Positions 5,880-13,810 of a DNA stretch of 38,286 nt are shown in pieces. A program made the position numbers and the translations under genes. This DNA is from JAGLYZ01 sp049642725 (GTDB lineage Bacteria; Patescibacteriota; Minisyncoccia; Minisyncoccales; JAGMDC01), in assembly GCA_049642725.1 (NCBI GenBank), contig JBARPC010000028.1, positions 1 through 38,286 on the forward strand, written 5' to 3'. Below the pieces are notes generated by a model. It saw nothing but the letters and a program-made list of their open reading frames with translations, made no database searches and was not told the origin of the DNA. Each line of letters begins with the position of its first letter. The first letter of the stretch is position 1.

Positions 5880-7640
5880 ATGTTAAGCAAAAAGCAAAAA
5901 TTATTTCAAGAGCTTATAAAGGACAGCAAAGATCCTAAGCTGATTAAAAAAGCATATCTGTTTGCCGAAAATGCCCATAAAAATCAAAAAAGGGCATCCG
6001 GGGATGAGTTTATTGTCCACCCCTTGTGTACTGCTATTTGTTTAAAAAAAGCAAGGTTATGCCCGACCACAATGGCTGCCGGACTGCTTCACGATGTAGT
6101 AGACGACACTGATATCACTAATGAAGAAGTCAAAAAAGAATTTGGCAGAGAAATTGCTTTCTTGGTACAAGGAGTAAGCAAATTAGGAAAAATTAAGTAT
6201 CATGGCATTGAAAGACAGGCGGAAAATTTCAGAAAGCTTTTTTTAGCTATGGCAGAGGATATACGGGTAATTTTCATTAAATTATGCGATCGCCTTCACA
6301 ATTTAAAAAGTTTAAATTATTTAAGACCGGATAAGGCAAAAAGAATTGCTTTAGAAACAATTGAAATCTATGCTCCCCTTGCCTATCGCTTGGGTATTGG
6401 AGAAGTTAAAGGCAGATTAGAGGATTTTGCTTTTCCATATGCTTACCCAGATGAATACAAAAAGCTCGTACCAAGAGTTAAAGACAGATATGAAAAACGA
6501 GAGAACTATTTAAAGAAACTTATTCCTATTATTAAACAAAAATTTAAAAAAGAAGAAATTAAACCTATACAAATTGATTTTCGGGCAAAGCATTATTATT
6601 CTCTTTATCAAAAACTTAAAAGATATGATGATGATTTAGATAAAATTTATGATTTAGTCGCCCTGCGAATAATTGTTAAAGATATAGAGCAATGCTATAA
6701 GACCTTAGGAGTCATTCATAAAATATGGAATCCACTGCCAGGCAGAATTAAAGATTATATTTCCAAACCAAAACCAAACGGATACCGTTCCCTACATACT
6801 ACTGTTTCCTGTATGGATAATAAAATTATTGAAGTCCAAATCAGAACTCCTCAAATGCATAAAGAAGCAGAACTTGGTATTGCTGCCCATTGGTATTATT
6901 CAGAGCAAAAAGGCCTTAAAACCTATATTAAAAAACTGGTTTCTAAACCGCCTGAACGAAAATTCTATTGGTTAAAACAATTAATGGAATGGCAGGAAGA
7001 AACAAAGAAATTTTCTCCAGATAAATATCTGACATCATTAAAAATTGATTTTTTCGGCAACAGAATTTTTATTCTTACGCCGAAAGGCGATATTATTGAC
7101 TTGCCAGAAAGAGCCACGCCAGTAGATTTTGCTTACGCTATTCACACTGAAATAGGACATCACTGCCAAGAAGCAAAAGTAAATGGAAGAATAGTTCGTT
7201 TAAATCAAGAATTAAAAAGCGGAGACAATGTTGAGATTATAACAAATAAAAATAAAACACCGTCGCGAGACTGGCTTAATTTTGTCAAAACAAATTTAGC
7301 TAAAATTAGAATTAAACGATTTTTTATTCCAATAACAGAAAAAGAGAGAGAAATTTCTTTACCTAAAATTCTTTCTTTTATACCAATACCTCCCAGAAAA
7401 GAAAAAAAAGAAACGAAAGAAAGAAAGAAGAAAGAAAGAACTGTTGTTTCTTTAGAGGGGCAAAAAGGGATATTAATAAATATGGCAAAATGCTGTTCTC
7501 CTAAGCCTGGAGACAAAATCATCGCTTATATTACAAAAAACCAAGGAGCCACTATTCATAAAATTGACTGTGTTAATGCTAAAAAAATGAAAGAAAAAAG
7601 GCGTCAAAGAATTATTAAAGCCACCTGGGAAAAAATTTAA
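5880..7640 (+). CDS. RelA/SpoT-family (p)ppGpp synthetase/hydrolase
   Basis: This is a 586-residue alarmone enzyme. The N-terminal HD hydrolase domain carries FAENAHKNQKRASGDEF, HDVVDDT (H71-T77) and LCDRLHNLKSL. The synthetase domain has the RXKD-type GRIKDYISKPKPNGYRSLH, then EVQIRT and GIAAHWYY. A TGS domain follows (FILTPKGDIIDLPERATPVD) and then a short zinc-finger-like end (AKCCSPKPGDKI). The C-terminal ACT domain of long RSH proteins is missing; full-length enzymes are about 700-750 residues. In the hydrolase motif HDVVED the glutamate is aspartate. The RXKD loop is the version seen in bifunctional enzymes. The start at 5880 is preferred because a -10 box covers the earlier candidate starts. 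It is transcribed divergently from the NifX-like gene. Confidence 0.85.
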   Translation: MLSKKQKLFQELIKDSKDPKLIKKAYLFAENAHKNQKRASGDEFIVHPLCTAICLKKARLCPTTMAAGLLHDVVDDTDITNEEVKKEFGREIAFLVQGVSKLGKIKYHGIERQAENFRKLFLAMAEDIRVIFIKLCDRLHNLKSLNYLRPDKAKRIALETIEIYAPLAYRLGIGEVKGRLEDFAFPYAYPDEYKKLVPRVKDRYEKRENYLKKLIPIIKQKFKKEEIKPIQIDFRAKHYYSLYQKLKRYDDDLDKIYDLVALRIIVKDIEQCYKTLGVIHKIWNPLPGRIKDYISKPKPNGYRSLHTTVSCMDNKIIEVQIRTPQMHKEAELGIAAHWYYSEQKGLKTYIKKLVSKPPERKFYWLKQLMEWQEETKKFSPDKYLTSLKIDFFGNRIFILTPKGDIIDLPERATPVDFAYAIHTEIGHHCQEAKVNGRIVRLNQELKSGDNVEIITNKNKTPSRDWLNFVKTNLAKIRIKRFFIPITEKEREISLPKILSFIPIPPRKEKKETKERKKKERTVVSLEGQKGILINMAKCCSPKPGDKIIAYITKNQGATIHKIDCVNAKKMKEKRRQRIIKATWEKI

Positions 7641-7663
7641 TTAATATTATTTGTTAAAAAGTT

Positions 7664-8557
7664 TTATTTTAAATTTTTAAGCAGTTTTTCTACCTCGTGT
7701 TTTGAATCAAAAAATACTGTTAATTTAGGCCTGCCGTCTTCAAGTTTTAATCTAATTGTTTTGGCGCTAACTCCAAAAAGCTCTTTGAATTTCATCTCTA
7801 AATCTACTAATTCATCAAGGATTTCTTTTTTAACGCCTTCGCTTGGCTGCCATATATTAAGTTTTCTGGCAAAATGTTCTGCTTCTCTGACATTTAAGCT
7901 GTCTCTTAAAATCTTACCGAAAACAGCTTTTCTTTTCTCCGGCTCTTTAGTAAGTAAAATGGCTTTTGCCTGGCCCTCATTAATTCTATTTTCTTTAATC
8001 GCCTGCTTTATTTCTTGAGATAAACCTAAAAATCGAACCATATTGCTTACTACTGGTCTAGTAATACCTGCTAATTGTCCGATTTTTTCATGAGTCAAGC
8101 CAAACTCCTTGTGCAGGCGGTCAAATGCCTCTGCTTTTTCTATTGGATTTAAATCCTGGCGCTGGACGTTTTCAACTAAAGATATTTCCAGCTTTTCTTT
8201 ATTTGTAGGCTGTCTTATAATTACCGGCACTTCTTTCAAGCCAATTATCTTAGACGCCATTAAACGCCTTTCGCCGGCAATTAACTGATATTGGATTTGC
8301 ATGCTTTTATCTTCTAAACCAGGTGTTTCAATTTTAGTGACAATTAAGGGCTGTAAAATTCCATGCTCTCTAATTGACTCTGCCAGAGAATTTAAAGCAT
8401 CCATATTAAATTGCTTCCTGGGCTGATACGGATTAGACTTTATTCTCTCAATCTCAATATAAAAAATTGCTTCTTTTTTAGTTGCGGACTTTTCAATATT
8501 TTTTTGTTTTTTGTTAGGTATTAATGATTCTATTCCTTTACCAAATGATTGTTTCAT
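7664..8557 (-). CDS. parB: Chromosome-partitioning protein ParB
   Basis: This 297-residue ParB/Spo0J-family CTPase-clamp protein has all the expected parts. They are the N-terminal NPYQPRKQFN box, the GERRLMASKIIGLKEVPVI CTP-binding motif, ENVQRQDLNPIEKAEAF, and a helix-turn-helix (LTHEKIGQLAGITRPVVSNM). The C-terminal dimerisation region follows. It spreads from parS sites and works with ParA in chromosome segregation. I saw no obvious TGTTTCACGTGAAACA-like parS in the window. It follows parA by 12 bases on the same strand. It runs convergent with the RelA gene, with only 23 bases between. Confidence 0.92.
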   Translation of the reverse strand: MKQSFGKGIESLIPNKKQKNIEKSATKKEAIFYIEIERIKSNPYQPRKQFNMDALNSLAESIREHGILQPLIVTKIETPGLEDKSMQIQYQLIAGERRLMASKIIGLKEVPVIIRQPTNKEKLEISLVENVQRQDLNPIEKAEAFDRLHKEFGLTHEKIGQLAGITRPVVSNMVRFLGLSQEIKQAIKENRINEGQAKAILLTKEPEKRKAVFGKILRDSLNVREAEHFARKLNIWQPSEGVKKEILDELVDLEMKFKELFGVSAKTIRLKLEDGRPKLTVFFDSKHEVEKLLKNLK

Positions 8558-8569
8558 AAGATTAAATAA

Positions 8570-9349
8570 TTAAGATTCTAAATTTTTAGTTTCAAGAACG
8601 AGAATTTCTTCTGCTAATTGTTTATATGCTTTGGCTGCTTGAGAACCTGGAGCGTATTGTAAGATGGTCTGGCCGTATTTTGGCGCTTCAGCCAAAACAA
8701 CGCTTCTAGGGATAATAGTATCAAACACATATCCAGAAAAGCTTCTTCTTACTTCTTTGGCAACATCTCTACAAATACGATTTCTTCTATTGTACATTGT
8801 TAATAAAGCTCCGGTAATTTTTAAATCCTGGCCAAGATTGTTTTTTACTAAGGCGATGGTATCAAGCAGCTGGCCTAATCCCTCTAAGGCCAAGTATTCA
8901 CACTGAACAGGAATTAAAACTTCTTTGGAGCCGACTAAAGAATTAAGAGTTAAAATGCCTAAACTGGGTGGCGAATCAATAATAATAAAATCATAAGATT
9001 CTTCAACCTTTTTTAAAACTTGAGATAATTTAAATTCTCGGTTTTTCATTCCAACCAATTCCACGGTGGCGCCGGCTAAATCTGGAGAAGCGGGCATAAT
9101 ATCATAACCAAAAAAAGAACTTTTTCTAATAATTGCCGAAGGGGTAATCTGTTCCATTAAAACATTATAAATAGAAATGGGTAAATTACGGCAGTTAATC
9201 CCTAAACTCAAAGTGGCGTTTGCCTGGGGGTCCATATCCACTAACAGAACTTTCTTTCCTTTAGCGCTTAAAAAAACTGGCAGATTTACAGCTATATTTG
9301 ACTTCCCTACCCCTCCTTTTTGATTGGCGATAGAAATAATTCGGGCCAT
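8570..9349 (-). CDS. parA: Chromosome-partitioning ATPase ParA
   Basis: This 259-residue ParA/Soj ATPase has the deviant Walker A KGGVGKSN (11-18), VDMDPQANATLSLG (Walker A'/switch I), IIIDSPPSLG (Walker B) and VQCEYLALEGL. It forms ATP-dependent dimers on DNA that move ParB-bound origins. The fourth Walker A position is Asn where Thr is usual. The gene is the first of a parA-parB pair. Its start is about 65 bases from the divergent tRNA-Leu gene. Confidence 0.92.
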   Translation of the reverse strand: MARIISIANQKGGVGKSNIAVNLPVFLSAKGKKVLLVDMDPQANATLSLGINCRNLPISIYNVLMEQITPSAIIRKSSFFGYDIMPASPDLAGATVELVGMKNREFKLSQVLKKVEESYDFIIIDSPPSLGILTLNSLVGSKEVLIPVQCEYLALEGLGQLLDTIALVKNNLGQDLKITGALLTMYNRRNRICRDVAKEVRRSFSGYVFDTIIPRSVVLAEAPKYGQTILQYAPGSQAAKAYKQLAEEILVLETKNLES

Positions 9350-9377
9350 TGTTTTAATATAGCATAAAATTTTAAAA

Positions 9378-9405
9378 TTGACAAAAGGGAGATTTTTGAT
9401 AAAAT
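9378..9405 (+). promoter_or_regulatory. Promoter of tRNA-Leu
   Basis: A consensus -35 TTGACA (9378-9383), a 16-base spacer and an extended -10 TGATAAAAT (hexamer 9400-9405) are seen. The predicted start site (about 9412) is within two bases of the tRNA 5' end, so little 5' trimming would be needed. Confidence 0.8.
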
Positions 9406-9413
9406 TAAATCGA

Positions 9414-9497
9414 GCCGGGGTGGCGGAATTGGTTTACGCGTACGATTCAAAATCGTATAGACGAAAGTCTGTGAGGGTTCGAGCCCCTCCTCCGGCA
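9414..9497 (+). tRNA. tRNA-Leu(CAA)
   Basis: An 84-nt type II cloverleaf. Acceptor GCCGGGG pairs with CTCCGGC (one G·T). The anticodon stem TACGA/TCGTA closes the loop TTCAAAA, giving anticodon CAA. A long variable arm (TAGACGAAAGTCTGT) marks a leucine tRNA. The T arm is GAGGG-TTCGAGC-CCCTC and the discriminator is A. The 3' CCA is not encoded (the next bases are CTA), so a CCA-adding enzyme is required. It decodes UUG. Confidence 0.95.
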
Positions 9498-9501
9498 CTA
9501 T

Positions 9502-9534
9502 AAAAAACGGGAAATCAATTCCCGCATTTTTTTT
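9502..9534 (+). terminator. Intrinsic terminator after tRNA-Leu
   Basis: CGGGAA/TTCCCG (9508-9513 and 9519-9524) with a 5-base loop is followed by CA and eight Ts. An A-run on the other side means it could also serve the minus strand. Confidence 0.8.
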
Positions 9535-9538
9535 CTTT

Positions 9539-10459
9539 TCAAAGAAGATTTGAAATGTCTGCAGTAGCTACTCCTATTACGGTGTCGGCGCCGCCATAAT
9601 AAACAAAAAGTTTTTTATTCAAAATAACTGAACCACAAGAAAAAACAACATTATTTACCTGTCCTATCTTTTCATAATTCTTGACTGGTTCAAGAATTGG
9701 TTTTTTGCTTCTATATAAAATTTTTTCCGGGTTTTTGAGGTCTATTAAAACGAATCCTAATCTATAGATTCTTCCAACTTGCCTTTGTTCAACTCCATGA
9801 TAAATTAATAACCAAGAATTATTCAATCTTAGAGGAGGTCCGGCTATACCAATTTTGTATTCATCCCACATCCCTTTTCTCGGTTTCATTACTATTTTTG
9901 GTCTTGACCAGTTTTTCAAATCTCTTGAATAACTCACCCAAATATTTGGCATAAACCTTGTATAAAGGACATATTCACCATTTATCTTTTCTGAAAATAA
10001 ACCTGCATTTCTATCATCAATATCTGGAAAAAGAATTCCGTGCCTTTTCCAGTTCCATTTCTTTTGTAAGAAATCTTCAACTTCAATTGAAGCCATAGAT
10101 GATTGGGCTGTTCTACCGTTTACACCAGCATAAAGCATGTAAATTCTGTTACCAATCCTTGTTAATCTCGGATCTTCAACACCAGAATTATTGAACTTTA
10201 CCATTGGTTTTTCAGATTCTAACTTTGGGACAAAAATTGGTTTTTCTAACCTTTCGTCAATCTTAAAACCATCTTTACTTGATGCGTAACCAAGCCTTGA
10301 TATTCTATCCCCATCTAAAGCTCTATAAACTATATGGACTTGATTATCCAAAATTATTGCAGCGCAGTTGTAAACGTATTTTTCCCAACGATGGGTTTTT
10401 ATCGGTTTAAGAATAGGGTTTTTAATATATCTTTTTAAAACTATCATTTTTTTTGTCAT
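9539..10459 (-). CDS. Glycoside hydrolase family 130 (mannoside phosphorylase-like)
   Basis: This 306-residue five-bladed beta-propeller protein has GH130 features. They are NPILKPIKTHRWEKYVYNCA at the start, VYRALDGDRISRLGYASSKDG, GVEDPRLTRIGNRIYMLYAG, AGPPLRLNNSWLLIYHG and YRLGFVLIDLKNPEKILYRS. Members phosphorolyse or hydrolyse beta-1,4- or beta-1,2-mannosides in the cytoplasm; the exact substrate cannot be told. It is 3 bases downstream of the glycosyltransferase gene on the same strand, so the two probably act on the same mannose-type glycan or storage oligosaccharide. The start at 10459 is used; a second in-frame ATG at 10447 is possible. Confidence 0.82.
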   Translation of the reverse strand: MTKKMIVLKRYIKNPILKPIKTHRWEKYVYNCAAIILDNQVHIVYRALDGDRISRLGYASSKDGFKIDERLEKPIFVPKLESEKPMVKFNNSGVEDPRLTRIGNRIYMLYAGVNGRTAQSSMASIEVEDFLQKKWNWKRHGILFPDIDDRNAGLFSEKINGEYVLYTRFMPNIWVSYSRDLKNWSRPKIVMKPRKGMWDEYKIGIAGPPLRLNNSWLLIYHGVEQRQVGRIYRLGFVLIDLKNPEKILYRSKKPILEPVKNYEKIGQVNNVVFSCGSVILNKKLFVYYGGADTVIGVATADISNLL

Positions 10460-10462
10460 ATC

Positions 10463-11698
10463 TTAATTATAGCTGTTATTCAAAAAAAAGAGAACGTCTC
10501 TGATTAGTGGCCGAATTTCTCCCCGGCCCGTAAACAACATTAATTCCTTCCAGCATTTTTGCAGCTCGCATAACCTTTGAAAAGGGTCGTATTTCGGCAC
10601 TGCATCAGTTTTGGCAATTGCGATATTATTTAATGCCTCTTCACTGCTCTGTTTGTCGCCTTGGGCAAGATACTCTTCAGATAATAGTTTAGATGATTTT
10701 TCTATCTTTTCTTCAAGATCTTTTTTTAAAAAACAGCCCGGATAGGGATCAAAATTCTCTGGATAAACTTTTGCCATCCCTTTTATCTCTTTTTGATGCT
10801 CAATTTTTGCTCGTTCATAGATAAAACGATAGATATCCTCTCTTAACTGCATCCAGAAGGGATGTGTCTTTGAAGGTGGAAGGTGCTTAATAGATAGTTG
10901 ATTATCCAGGAAGAAAGGATATCCAAACATCCTTGCGTTTATTAGAAAATCTATGTCTTCGCCTCTCAAAACATTTGGGTCAAAAGGCACAACCGTAAAA
11001 AGACTTCTATGAATAACCATATTCCCACCAAATACAAAAGGCGTTTCTTTTAACCTCGGTTTAGTCCCAATAATTTTGTCAAACGCTTCGTTCATTCTAT
11101 CATATTGGTCCCAATATTTCATCCAGGAACGAAAAGGTTTTTTAACGTGATAATCCCCATCTGGCTGAAGGTAATATCCTGCTATTGCCTTGACAATTTT
11201 TCCTCCTATATTTTTATTTATAAACTCTTTGGCTTTTAACATAAATTCTGGGTCTTCAAATACCTCGTCATCGTCAATAAGCACTGCCGTTTCTGAATCT
11301 AAGATATGAGTAATGAACATACACAGATTTCGGATATTAGAATATCCTCGCAGTTGAAGAAGGTCAACATACTCCTTTCTGCCATTTTTAATCAACAGAC
11401 TATGTATTTGCCTAAGATGAGAACGCCCAAACAGCAATACTTCTACTCCCGAATTACATGACTTGATAATATTGGCAATCTTCTTTTCAACTTGCCTCTC
11501 AATATCTTCTGTAGTGGCAACAGCAATTATCACCAGTTGAAAATCTTTATCTTTTAGCTTTTCTATGCTCTGTATTGCTCTGAGCAATGTGCCTTCACTA
11601 TCTAAGGGGGTAGGATGATCATAAATAGCGTCTCCTTGCTTCCAACCAACATCTTTTTCTCTTGCCCAGTATGATGGAATTACCATTGTAACTTTCAT
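10463..11698 (-). CDS. GT-A fold glycosyltransferase (family 2-like)
   Basis: This 411-residue protein begins like GT2 enzymes (MKVTMVIPSYWAREKDVGW) and has a DXD-type metal/nucleotide-sugar site, VLIDDDEVFEDPE, near residue 140-150. An acceptor-side motif VLRGEDIDFLINARMFGYPF follows. There is no membrane segment. It probably transfers a sugar from a nucleotide sugar in the cytoplasm. Pairing with a GH130 gene 3 bases downstream suggests mannose-containing products, by inference. The PAP2 gene ends 6 bases from this one's partner region on the other side, in the same direction. Confidence 0.7.
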   Translation of the reverse strand: MKVTMVIPSYWAREKDVGWKQGDAIYDHPTPLDSEGTLLRAIQSIEKLKDKDFQLVIIAVATTEDIERQVEKKIANIIKSCNSGVEVLLFGRSHLRQIHSLLIKNGRKEYVDLLQLRGYSNIRNLCMFITHILDSETAVLIDDDEVFEDPEFMLKAKEFINKNIGGKIVKAIAGYYLQPDGDYHVKKPFRSWMKYWDQYDRMNEAFDKIIGTKPRLKETPFVFGGNMVIHRSLFTVVPFDPNVLRGEDIDFLINARMFGYPFFLDNQLSIKHLPPSKTHPFWMQLREDIYRFIYERAKIEHQKEIKGMAKVYPENFDPYPGCFLKKDLEEKIEKSSKLLSEEYLAQGDKQSSEEALNNIAIAKTDAVPKYDPFQRLCELQKCWKELMLFTGRGEIRPLIRDVLFFLNNSYN

Positions 11699-11704
11699 AT
11701 AGAT

Positions 11705-12211
11705 TTATCTTTTAAAAATTTTTATTATTAGCCAGCCGGAGAAAATACCAACTATGGCGCCGGCGAGAATGTCCATAGGCCAATGGATGCCGCAAAAGAC
11801 ACGGCTTAAACAAATTAAAAAACTGGCTGTGAAAAATAAGATACCCGCTTTTTTGTTGTAAAAATAAATAACCGAAGACAGGGCAAAATAAAAAGCAGCA
11901 TGTCCAGAGGGAAAAGCCGCAGAATTAGTATGATTTAAAAGCAGATTAATATGATTTTCTACAAAAGGTCTGGGTTTCCACCAGAGCCAGCGAATAATTT
12001 CAGTAAAAAACAGACGGGAAACAACCCCGGCAAAGATTGCTTGCCAAACCATTGGCCAATATCTCTTGAAGTTCTTTATTAGAGAGAAGAATAAACAAAA
12101 AACTAAAATATATTCAAAATATTTAGCGAAAAAAATACCCAGGGCATCTAACCAAATCCATTGCCCTGCCCAATTACTTATTATTTGAAAGATATAAAAA
12201 TCTATATTCAT
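11705..12211 (-). CDS. PAP2-family membrane phosphatase
   Basis: This 168-residue integral membrane protein has about five hydrophobic segments. The acid-phosphatase triad motifs are WWKPRPF, PSGHAAFYF and SRVFCGIHWPMDILAG, with the two catalytic His residues in the second and third. It probably removes phosphate from a lipid phosphate or from undecaprenyl pyrophosphate at the membrane surface. It heads the PAP2-glycosyltransferase-GH130 set, which would fit recycling of a lipid carrier for glycan export; that link is inference. It is separated from the operon upstream by a terminator (12235-12269). Confidence 0.85.
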   Translation of the reverse strand: MNIDFYIFQIISNWAGQWIWLDALGIFFAKYFEYILVFCLFFSLIKNFKRYWPMVWQAIFAGVVSRLFFTEIIRWLWWKPRPFVENHINLLLNHTNSAAFPSGHAAFYFALSSVIYFYNKKAGILFFTASFLICLSRVFCGIHWPMDILAGAIVGIFSGWLIIKIFKR

Positions 12212-12234
12212 TTTTTAATTATATCTTAATTCCA

Positions 12235-12269
12235 AAAAACAAAAAAGAGCTGACGTTTTACTGCCAGCT
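12235..12269 (-). terminator. Intrinsic terminator ending the long lepB-to-PP-loop operon
   Basis: AGCTG/CAGCT arms (12248-12252 and 12265-12269) enclose a 12-base loop. On the minus strand they are followed by a long T-tract (complement of the A-runs at 12235-12246). It lies just after the stop of the PP-loop gene at 12281. Confidence 0.7.
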
Positions 12270-12280
12270 TTATTTATTTT

Positions 12281-13204
12281 TTATCTAATTCTAAATTCTA
12301 CATCTTTTTTGTGACGGGCTTTGGTTGAATAATATTGAGTCAGTTTCTTGGCTTTTTCTATAACTTTTTCAGAAATTCTTTTTCTATTATAATCTCTAAT
12401 CAAGGTTAAAGGACCAGGATAATTTTTCATTTCAATCAACATATCTGAATTCTTTTTTAACTTTTTTATTTTTTTATTTTCTTCTTCATTACGGCCAACT
12501 ATAATTTTCACCTTGGCTTCCCAAAAATGTCGGCCATATTTTAAAGGTTCAATATCATCCCCTTTGCATTTTGAATAAATTTTCAATAATTCTTTTAGTC
12601 GTTTAGCAAATTCCAAATCAGTTAATAAACAACCGCCAGAAGGCGTAGGATATTTTTTTATTTTATATTTTTTAGCTAAAGCAATCTGTTTTTTTCTGGA
12701 ACGGCCGGAAATATCTAAAAACTTTTCTCTATCAACCAAACCTTGTTTTTCTGCAATGGTTGGTTCTAATAGCTTTGCTGAAAGCGGACGCAAAAGATAA
12801 CCAAGGCATGATGATTGTTTTTCTATTATCGCCAATGTTTTCCTATTCTGGCTCATCGGCCTCTCACCTAAAACTTCACCAGTGGCTGTAAAATTAAATC
12901 CTCCTTTTCTCATAATTTTTTTAGCGGTTATCAGCATTAAAATATGGCAATCAATACAAGGATTCATATTTTTCCCATAGCCATAAATTGGCTTTTTCAC
13001 TATTTTTAAATGTTCTTCTGAAAAATCAACGATTTTTAATTGTAGATTAATTGCTTTAGCAGCTTTTTTTACTTGTTCATCATTAAAAAAATAACTTTTG
13101 AGAGTAATTCCCAAAAGTTCTATTCCTTGTTCTTGCAAAAGTTTAACAGCTAAAATTGAATCCAAACCGCCAGAAAATAAGACTACAGCTTTAATCTTTT
13201 TCAT
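12281..13204 (-). CDS. PP-loop ATP pyrophosphatase, tRNA thiolase-like (MnmA/ThiI relative)
   Basis: This 307-residue protein opens with the PP-loop LFSGGLDSILAVKLL (about 9-23). A CIDCH pair near residue 90 and SGGCLL near 190 supply the two cysteines typical of tRNA 2-thiouridylases. The C-terminal part (VKIIVGRNEEENKKIKKL, PGPLTLIRDY) resembles an extra RNA-binding or NFACT-like domain. It probably adenylates a tRNA uridine and transfers sulfur to it. It overlaps the ferredoxin:thioredoxin reductase gene by 4 bases (ATGA), so it is translationally coupled. That neighbour may supply reducing power for the thiolation cysteines; this is inference. It could instead act on a small molecule. Confidence 0.7.
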   Translation of the reverse strand: MKKIKAVVLFSGGLDSILAVKLLQEQGIELLGITLKSYFFNDEQVKKAAKAINLQLKIVDFSEEHLKIVKKPIYGYGKNMNPCIDCHILMLITAKKIMRKGGFNFTATGEVLGERPMSQNRKTLAIIEKQSSCLGYLLRPLSAKLLEPTIAEKQGLVDREKFLDISGRSRKKQIALAKKYKIKKYPTPSGGCLLTDLEFAKRLKELLKIYSKCKGDDIEPLKYGRHFWEAKVKIIVGRNEEENKKIKKLKKNSDMLIEMKNYPGPLTLIRDYNRKRISEKVIEKAKKLTQYYSTKARHKKDVEFRIR

Positions 13205-13479
13205 CTAACAAGTTTTAAAAACAAACCGCAATGGCAACGCCCCTGTTTCTTTATTTCAGAATTCATAAAAATACATGGACAAATCTTTTTTTTATCTTCT
13301 TCTAAGTTCCCGCTAATCGTACGGCATGGGCAATATTTTTCACCATATTTTTTTCCATTTTCCAATAATCTTTTTACCAAACTTTCTACTATAGCTATAT
13401 TAGGATTCAATATTAAGCCATTTTCTTCAGCATATTTCTCGTAATCTTTTATTAAATTTTTTACTGCTTCGTTATTCAT
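13201..13479 (-). CDS. Ferredoxin:thioredoxin reductase, catalytic (beta) chain
   Basis: This 92-residue protein has the full FTR-beta cysteine signature: CPCR, then CPC, then CHCGLF near the C-terminus. The cysteines ligate a 4Fe-4S cluster beside a redox-active disulfide. The enzyme passes electrons from reduced ferredoxin to thioredoxin. No FTR alpha (variable) chain is next to it, which is usual for the anaerobic versions. The thioredoxin gene lies 4 bases upstream in the same operon and is the obvious partner. Confidence 0.9.
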   Translation of the reverse strand: MNNEAVKNLIKDYEKYAEENGLILNPNIAIVESLVKRLLENGKKYGEKYCPCRTISGNLEEDKKKICPCIFMNSEIKKQGRCHCGLFLKLVR

Positions 13480-13483
13480 ATAG

Positions 13484-13810
13484 TTAATTTTTATCTACAT
13501 ACTGCTCTATTTTTTGAACCAAATCCTCGTGAGAAACAAGCCCAATGATTTTATCTACTACTTCGCCCTGTTTAAAAATTATTAAAGTGGGAATTACCTC
13601 AATTCCATAAGTTATAGCGGTTTCCTTTGCTTCGTCCACATTAAGTTTGCCAACTTTTATCTTGCCTTCACAATTTTCAGCTATTCTTTCAATAATCGGC
13701 GCAATTGCCTTGCAGGGCGGACACCAATCAGTGTACATATCAACCAGAACTGGTTTTTCGCAATCCAGCACCTCTTCTTTAAAATTTTGGTCGTTTAATG
13801 TAATAATCAT
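13484..13810 (-). CDS. Thioredoxin
   Basis: This 108-residue cytosolic thioredoxin has the active site WCPPCK in place of the usual WCGPCK (residues about 29-34) and the cis-proline segment IEVIPTLIIFK. The Gly-to-Pro change in the active site alters the redox potential in other thioredoxins. It overlaps the preceding glutamate-synthase-like gene by one base (TAATG) and precedes FTR by 4 bases. It is probably reduced by that FTR and possibly by the thioredoxin reductase at 32354-33286. Confidence 0.92.
   Translation of the reverse strand: MIITLNDQNFKEEVLDCEKPVLVDMYTDWCPPCKAIAPIIERIAENCEGKIKVGKLNVDEAKETAITYGIEVIPTLIIFKQGEVVDKIIGLVSHEDLVQKIEQYVDKN

Noticed and set aside
7205..7522. Minus-strand ORF of 105 codons inside the RelA/SpoT gene
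   Set aside because: Shadow of a well-conserved gene on the other strand.
9307..9498. Minus-strand ORF across tRNA-Leu
   Set aside because: It is antisense to a clear tRNA and its promoter, with no family resemblance.
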